Of a DNA stretch of 64,000 bases, positions 61,482 through 64,000 are shown piece after piece. The notes below the pieces were generated by a model that saw only the letters and a list, made by a program, of their open reading frames with translations, did no database searches and had not been told where the DNA came from. Made by a program: the position numbers and the translations under genes. This stretch comes from Streptomyces triticirhizae (GTDB taxonomy: Bacteria > Actinomycetota > Actinomycetes > Streptomycetales > Streptomycetaceae), in the NCBI RefSeq assembly GCF_003696235.1, contig NZ_RFFJ01000001.1:1-64000 (forward strand). Reading direction: 5' to 3'. Each line of letters begins with the position of its first letter. The stretch's first letter is position 1.

Positions 61482-62525
61482 ATGTCAGTGTGCCGGCGGC
61501 GAATGTCGTTGTGGATCGGCGCCATGGTGGCGGGCGGGCTGCTGGCGGCCCCACCCGTCTCGGCCGAGGAGCGGGCCGACGAAGGGGAACGGGATCGGGT
61601 CGTGCTCGACGGGGGCCACCTGGATCTCGCGGCCCGGCTCGACGAGGGGGAGTTGACCTTCCAGGTCAAGGACGGCACCACCCCCGGCGAGGAGGTCTGG
61701 CGGGAGCCCAACGACGTCATTCTGCACTTCGACCCCCGACACGCCTGGGAGATACCCGAGTCGGGCGCCGGAAGGATTCCCGAGCAGGTGGGGCGCCCGG
61801 GAGACACCCTGTGGGTGGATCACTCCGTCACCAACGGCCCGGACCTGCTGTGGCCGGGCTGGAACACGGAGGAGGTGCCGTCCGGGAACGTGAGCACCCC
61901 GATCACCGCCACCTTCAGCGACGTTGCGAGGCCGGACGGGTTCTTCCTCGGACAATGGCGGGACGACCCCGAGCTGGGGAACGTCGTCGGCATCGACATC
62001 GACGGCACCCAGCCCGAGCCCGGCGCCGTCGAGCTGCGGCCCGGCGTCCACGCGCACCCGCTGTGGTTCTTCACCGAGGAGGGCGTCTACCGCATCCGGC
62101 TGGAGATGAGCGCCACGTTGTCGACCGGCGAACGCGTCGCCGACACGGGCACGTTGACCGCCGTGGTCGGCGACACCGACCCCGACGAGGTCGAACTTCC
62201 CGCCCCGGAGGAGCCCGGCGAACCGGAAGAGCCCGAGGAGCCGGAAGAGCCCGGCGATGCCGATGGTGGTGAGGCGGGCGGAGCAGGGGACTCGGGCGGC
62301 AGCGCGGGGACCTCGGCGGGCGAAGGAGCCGCCGGCGGTCCGCCGGCGGATACATCGGCCGGCCCCTCAAACGTCGGAGACAGCGGCACCGGCGACTCCT
62401 CGGGCGAGCTGGCCGAGACCGGGAGTGACGCGGTGCTCCTCGGCGGTGGCGCCCTGCTGCTCCTGACGGCGGGTGCCGGGCTCGTGGCCGTCATCCGGCG
62501 GCGGCAGCGGACGCGCATCGACTGA
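61482..62525 (+). CDS. sortase-anchored surface protein with anchored-repeat domain
   Basis: 347 aa. Signal peptide to about residue 28 (LLAAPPVSAEE). One repeat domain with VVLDGGHLDLAARLDEGEL near residue 40 and GVHAHPLWFFTEEGVYRIRLE near residue 190. An acidic stalk of Glu-Glu-Pro units and a Gly/Ser linker follow, then LAETG, a hydrophobic helix and RRRQR, a complete LAXTG sorting signal. Lies 120 bp downstream of the Zur-like gene on the same strand and may share its transcript. Same family as the proteins at 53.2, 54.3, 56.1 and 60.0 kb. Confidence 0.85.
   Translation: MSVCRRRMSLWIGAMVAGGLLAAPPVSAEERADEGERDRVVLDGGHLDLAARLDEGELTFQVKDGTTPGEEVWREPNDVILHFDPRHAWEIPESGAGRIPEQVGRPGDTLWVDHSVTNGPDLLWPGWNTEEVPSGNVSTPITATFSDVARPDGFFLGQWRDDPELGNVVGIDIDGTQPEPGAVELRPGVHAHPLWFFTEEGVYRIRLEMSATLSTGERVADTGTLTAVVGDTDPDEVELPAPEEPGEPEEPEEPEEPGDADGGEAGGAGDSGGSAGTSAGEGAAGGPPADTSAGPSNVGDSGTGDSSGELAETGSDAVLLGGGALLLLTAGAGLVAVIRRRQRTRID
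62211..62262. repeat. Glu-Pro-rich coding repeat
   Basis: Imperfect GAGGAGCC(C/G)-type units encode the Pro-Glu-Glu stalk of the surface protein. A low-complexity wall-spanning segment prone to copy-number change. Confidence 0.6.
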
Positions 62526-62581
62526 GACATGGCCGTCGCACTCATGATCCGTGCCACCTGTCCAAGGGAAAGCGAGAAGCG

Positions 62582-63322
62582 TTGAACCTCCAAGAAGACA
62601 CCACGACCGATCCCTACGCCCTGTCCGCGCCGTTCATCGATCCCATGATTGCCGGCTTCTGGCAGCAGGTCGGGCCGTCGCTCGTCGCCGAACTCCAACC
62701 ACTGTCGGGGCTGAGCGGCCCCGTGATCGACCTCGGCGCTGGCGCGGGGCGCGGGACACGGATCGTCGCGGCGTCGCTGCCCGAAGCCCCGATCTTCGCC
62801 GTGGAACCGTCGGCGGCCATGCGAACGGCGCTGCTGGCGCGGCTGATGGACGACGCGCCTCTCGCCGCGCGGACCACGGTAGTGGCCGGCGGCGCCCTGG
62901 AGTTCCCGTTCCCCGAGCGGGTGTCCGTGGTGCTCGCGATGAACATGATCGGGCACCTGGCGCCTGACGACCGGCGCTCGCTGTGGGAGAGGATCGCCGC
63001 ACACCTGGATCCGGCCGGAGCGGTGTTGGTCAACAACCTCCCACCGACCGTTGCCGCGACCGTCCCGCGTTCCGCCGGGCCGGTCGTCCGAGTGGGCACC
63101 TACGAGTACCGAGGGTGGTCGGAGGCCGAACCCGCCGGCGACCAACGCTTGGTGTGGCACATGACCTACGAAACCCTCCAGCAGGGGCGGGTTCTCGCAC
63201 GGGTTGAGGTGGACTACGACTGGTGGGTCGTCACCGACGAGGAGCTGCACGCGGAATGGGCGGCCTGCGGCCTCGGCGCACGGACCCTTGGGAACGTCAA
63301 CCTCCATGTGCTCAGCCCCTGA
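62582..63322 (+). CDS. class I SAM-dependent methyltransferase
   Basis: 246 aa. SAM motif VIDLGAGAGRGTRIVAASL near residue 43, IFAVEPSAAMRTAL, and TYEYRGWSEAEP, the counterpart of the YEWW...EP segment in the methyltransferases at 44.5 and 48.7 kb. TTG start. The nearest purine-rich sequence is GAGAAGC immediately before it. It lies 56 bp after the surface protein gene. A third member of this family beside the metallophore cluster; substrate unknown. Confidence 0.8.
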   Translation: MNLQEDTTTDPYALSAPFIDPMIAGFWQQVGPSLVAELQPLSGLSGPVIDLGAGAGRGTRIVAASLPEAPIFAVEPSAAMRTALLARLMDDAPLAARTTVVAGGALEFPFPERVSVVLAMNMIGHLAPDDRRSLWERIAAHLDPAGAVLVNNLPPTVAATVPRSAGPVVRVGTYEYRGWSEAEPAGDQRLVWHMTYETLQQGRVLARVEVDYDWWVVTDEELHAEWAACGLGARTLGNVNLHVLSP

Positions 63323-63416
63323 TTGCCTCATAGCACCCGTCTCTCCGTGCCATCGGTCACGTGGTTTTCTCGCTTGATGTCCTCGAGGCGGCTCTTGAGC
63401 CGGCAGCCGGAAGTCG

Positions 63417-64000
63417 TTACTCGGCCGGCAGCGGGGTGCCTTGGGCGAGGAAGACACAAGGCAGGAAGACCAGACGCCACTGCCCCTGCATTGGCTCAGG
63501 ACGCGGATTGGCTTCGGCGTTCTCCCTTACCCATCGCAGCTCGGCGGTGACGCGCTCTGCGTCCGAGTGGACCAGGGTCACCACCACCGTGCCCGCGGCT
63601 GCCATGTCGTGACGGATCGCACGGATCTCGAAATCGGCCAGTGGAAACGGCTCAAAGGCCCGGCGGGTCTCGCTGCGCACTGACCTCCCGTGCTTGCGGT
63701 GCAGGTCGTGGGTCAGCAGATCGCTGAGAGAACCGTAGTTACGACGCTTCCAGTAGCTCAGCAGCTCATGAGTTCGCTGATAGAGGAGGTGGTTGCGGAA
63801 GTCGTCGCTGTCGGGCAGGTACTCGGCTGGCGTCCACTCCCTGTTGGCGCGGTCCGCCTCGGCCTGCTCTCTGATCGCGCCGAACGCCTCTTTGAGTTGC
63901 CGACACACGGTGGACCAGGTGGGAGGCCCCTCGGCCTGGTACTTTTTCTCCTTCTCGCGCGCGAAGGCCCAGTCGGCGACGGCGAAGAGCCGGTTGAAGG
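63417..64000 (-). CDS. unrecognised protein, N-terminus beyond the window
   Basis: Visible part about 194 aa. The frame is open to the window end (FNRLFAVADWAFAREKEKKY is the most upstream readable stretch), so the start lies outside. The visible part is charged, with helical segments (QLKEAFGAIREQAEADRANRE; THELLSYWKRRNYGSLSDLL) followed by a beta-rich C-terminus (GTVVVTLVHSDAERVTAELRW). No signal peptide, TM segment or catalytic motif is seen in it. I do not recognise the family. The 90 bp between it and the methyltransferase gene show no feature. Confidence 0.65.
   Translation of the reverse strand, partial: FNRLFAVADWAFAREKEKKYQAEGPPTWSTVCRQLKEAFGAIREQAEADRANREWTPAEYLPDSDDFRNHLLYQRTHELLSYWKRRNYGSLSDLLTHDLHRKHGRSVRSETRRAFEPFPLADFEIRAIRHDMAAAGTVVVTLVHSDAERVTAELRWVRENAEANPRPEPMQGQWRLVFLPCVFLAQGTPLPAE

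Noticed and set aside
62643-62660. CATGATTGCC inside the last methyltransferase, resembling a Zur half-site
   Set aside because: It lies within the coding region with no palindromic partner and no gene start downstream.

Overview
The window is very GC-rich actinobacterial DNA. Dense overlapping operons with GTGA/ATGA couplings, GTG/TTG starts, a rib-his gene order (ribE-ribM-ribBA-ribH-hisE-hisG) and LAXTG-type surface proteins point to Streptomyces or a close relative. No rRNA gene, intact tRNA gene or CRISPR array was seen.

Region 1 (1-11 kb) is housekeeping. An FMN riboswitch leads the riboflavin operon, followed by hisE, hisG and a small PH-domain membrane protein. After these come a nitroreductase with a truncated MarR-family remnant beside it, an EccA/CbbX-type AAA ATPase, a uridine-kinase-like protein and a secreted C39-family peptidase. 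Region 2 (10.9-13.5 kb) is the remnant of an integrative element: a tyrosine integrase, a 3' tRNA-Leu fragment that looks like an attachment site, and a frameshifted DUF2637 gene.

Region 3 (13.6-49.4 kb) is a salicylate-capped siderophore or zincophore cluster whose content and order match coelibactin of S. coelicolor as I remember it. It holds a TetR regulator, an MFS exporter behind an IdeR/DmdR-type iron box, an IrtAB/YbtPQ-like ABC pair, a methyltransferase, a CobW metallochaperone, salicylate synthase, an oligopeptide-type ABC importer with ferredoxin and salicyl-AMP ligase, and two NRPSs (ArCP-Cy-A-PCP-Cy-A*-PCP and TubC-Cy-A[MT-like]-PCP-TE). A saccharopine-dehydrogenase-like protein, a thiazolinyl imide reductase fused to a methyltransferase, a P450, a type II thioesterase and another methyltransferase complete it. 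Promoters in the middle carry Zur-box-like palindromes, so the peptide is probably a zinc-responsive metallophore.

Region 4 (49.4-51.5 kb) has a decayed methyltransferase copy, a thioredoxin-reductase-like flavoprotein with a palindromic operator, and a small methyltransferase. Region 5 (51.5-62.5 kb) is a zinc-acquisition locus: a ZnuABC-type importer of the actinobacterial 'anchored repeat' class, surface or secreted proteins sharing GHxD and HxHxxWxFTExGxY signatures, a CobW homologue without a P-loop, a cysteine-free L31 ribosomal protein, and a Fur/Zur-family regulator, with Zur-like boxes in most promoters. The last 1.5 kb holds a methyltransferase and a partial unknown gene running off the end.

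Together, regions 3 and 5 read as one zinc-starvation locus: make and reload a thiazoline-type chelator, capture zinc at the cell surface, import it, and replace or chaperone zinc-dependent proteins. The exporter and ABC arm at 14.3-19.4 kb appears to be controlled by iron instead.
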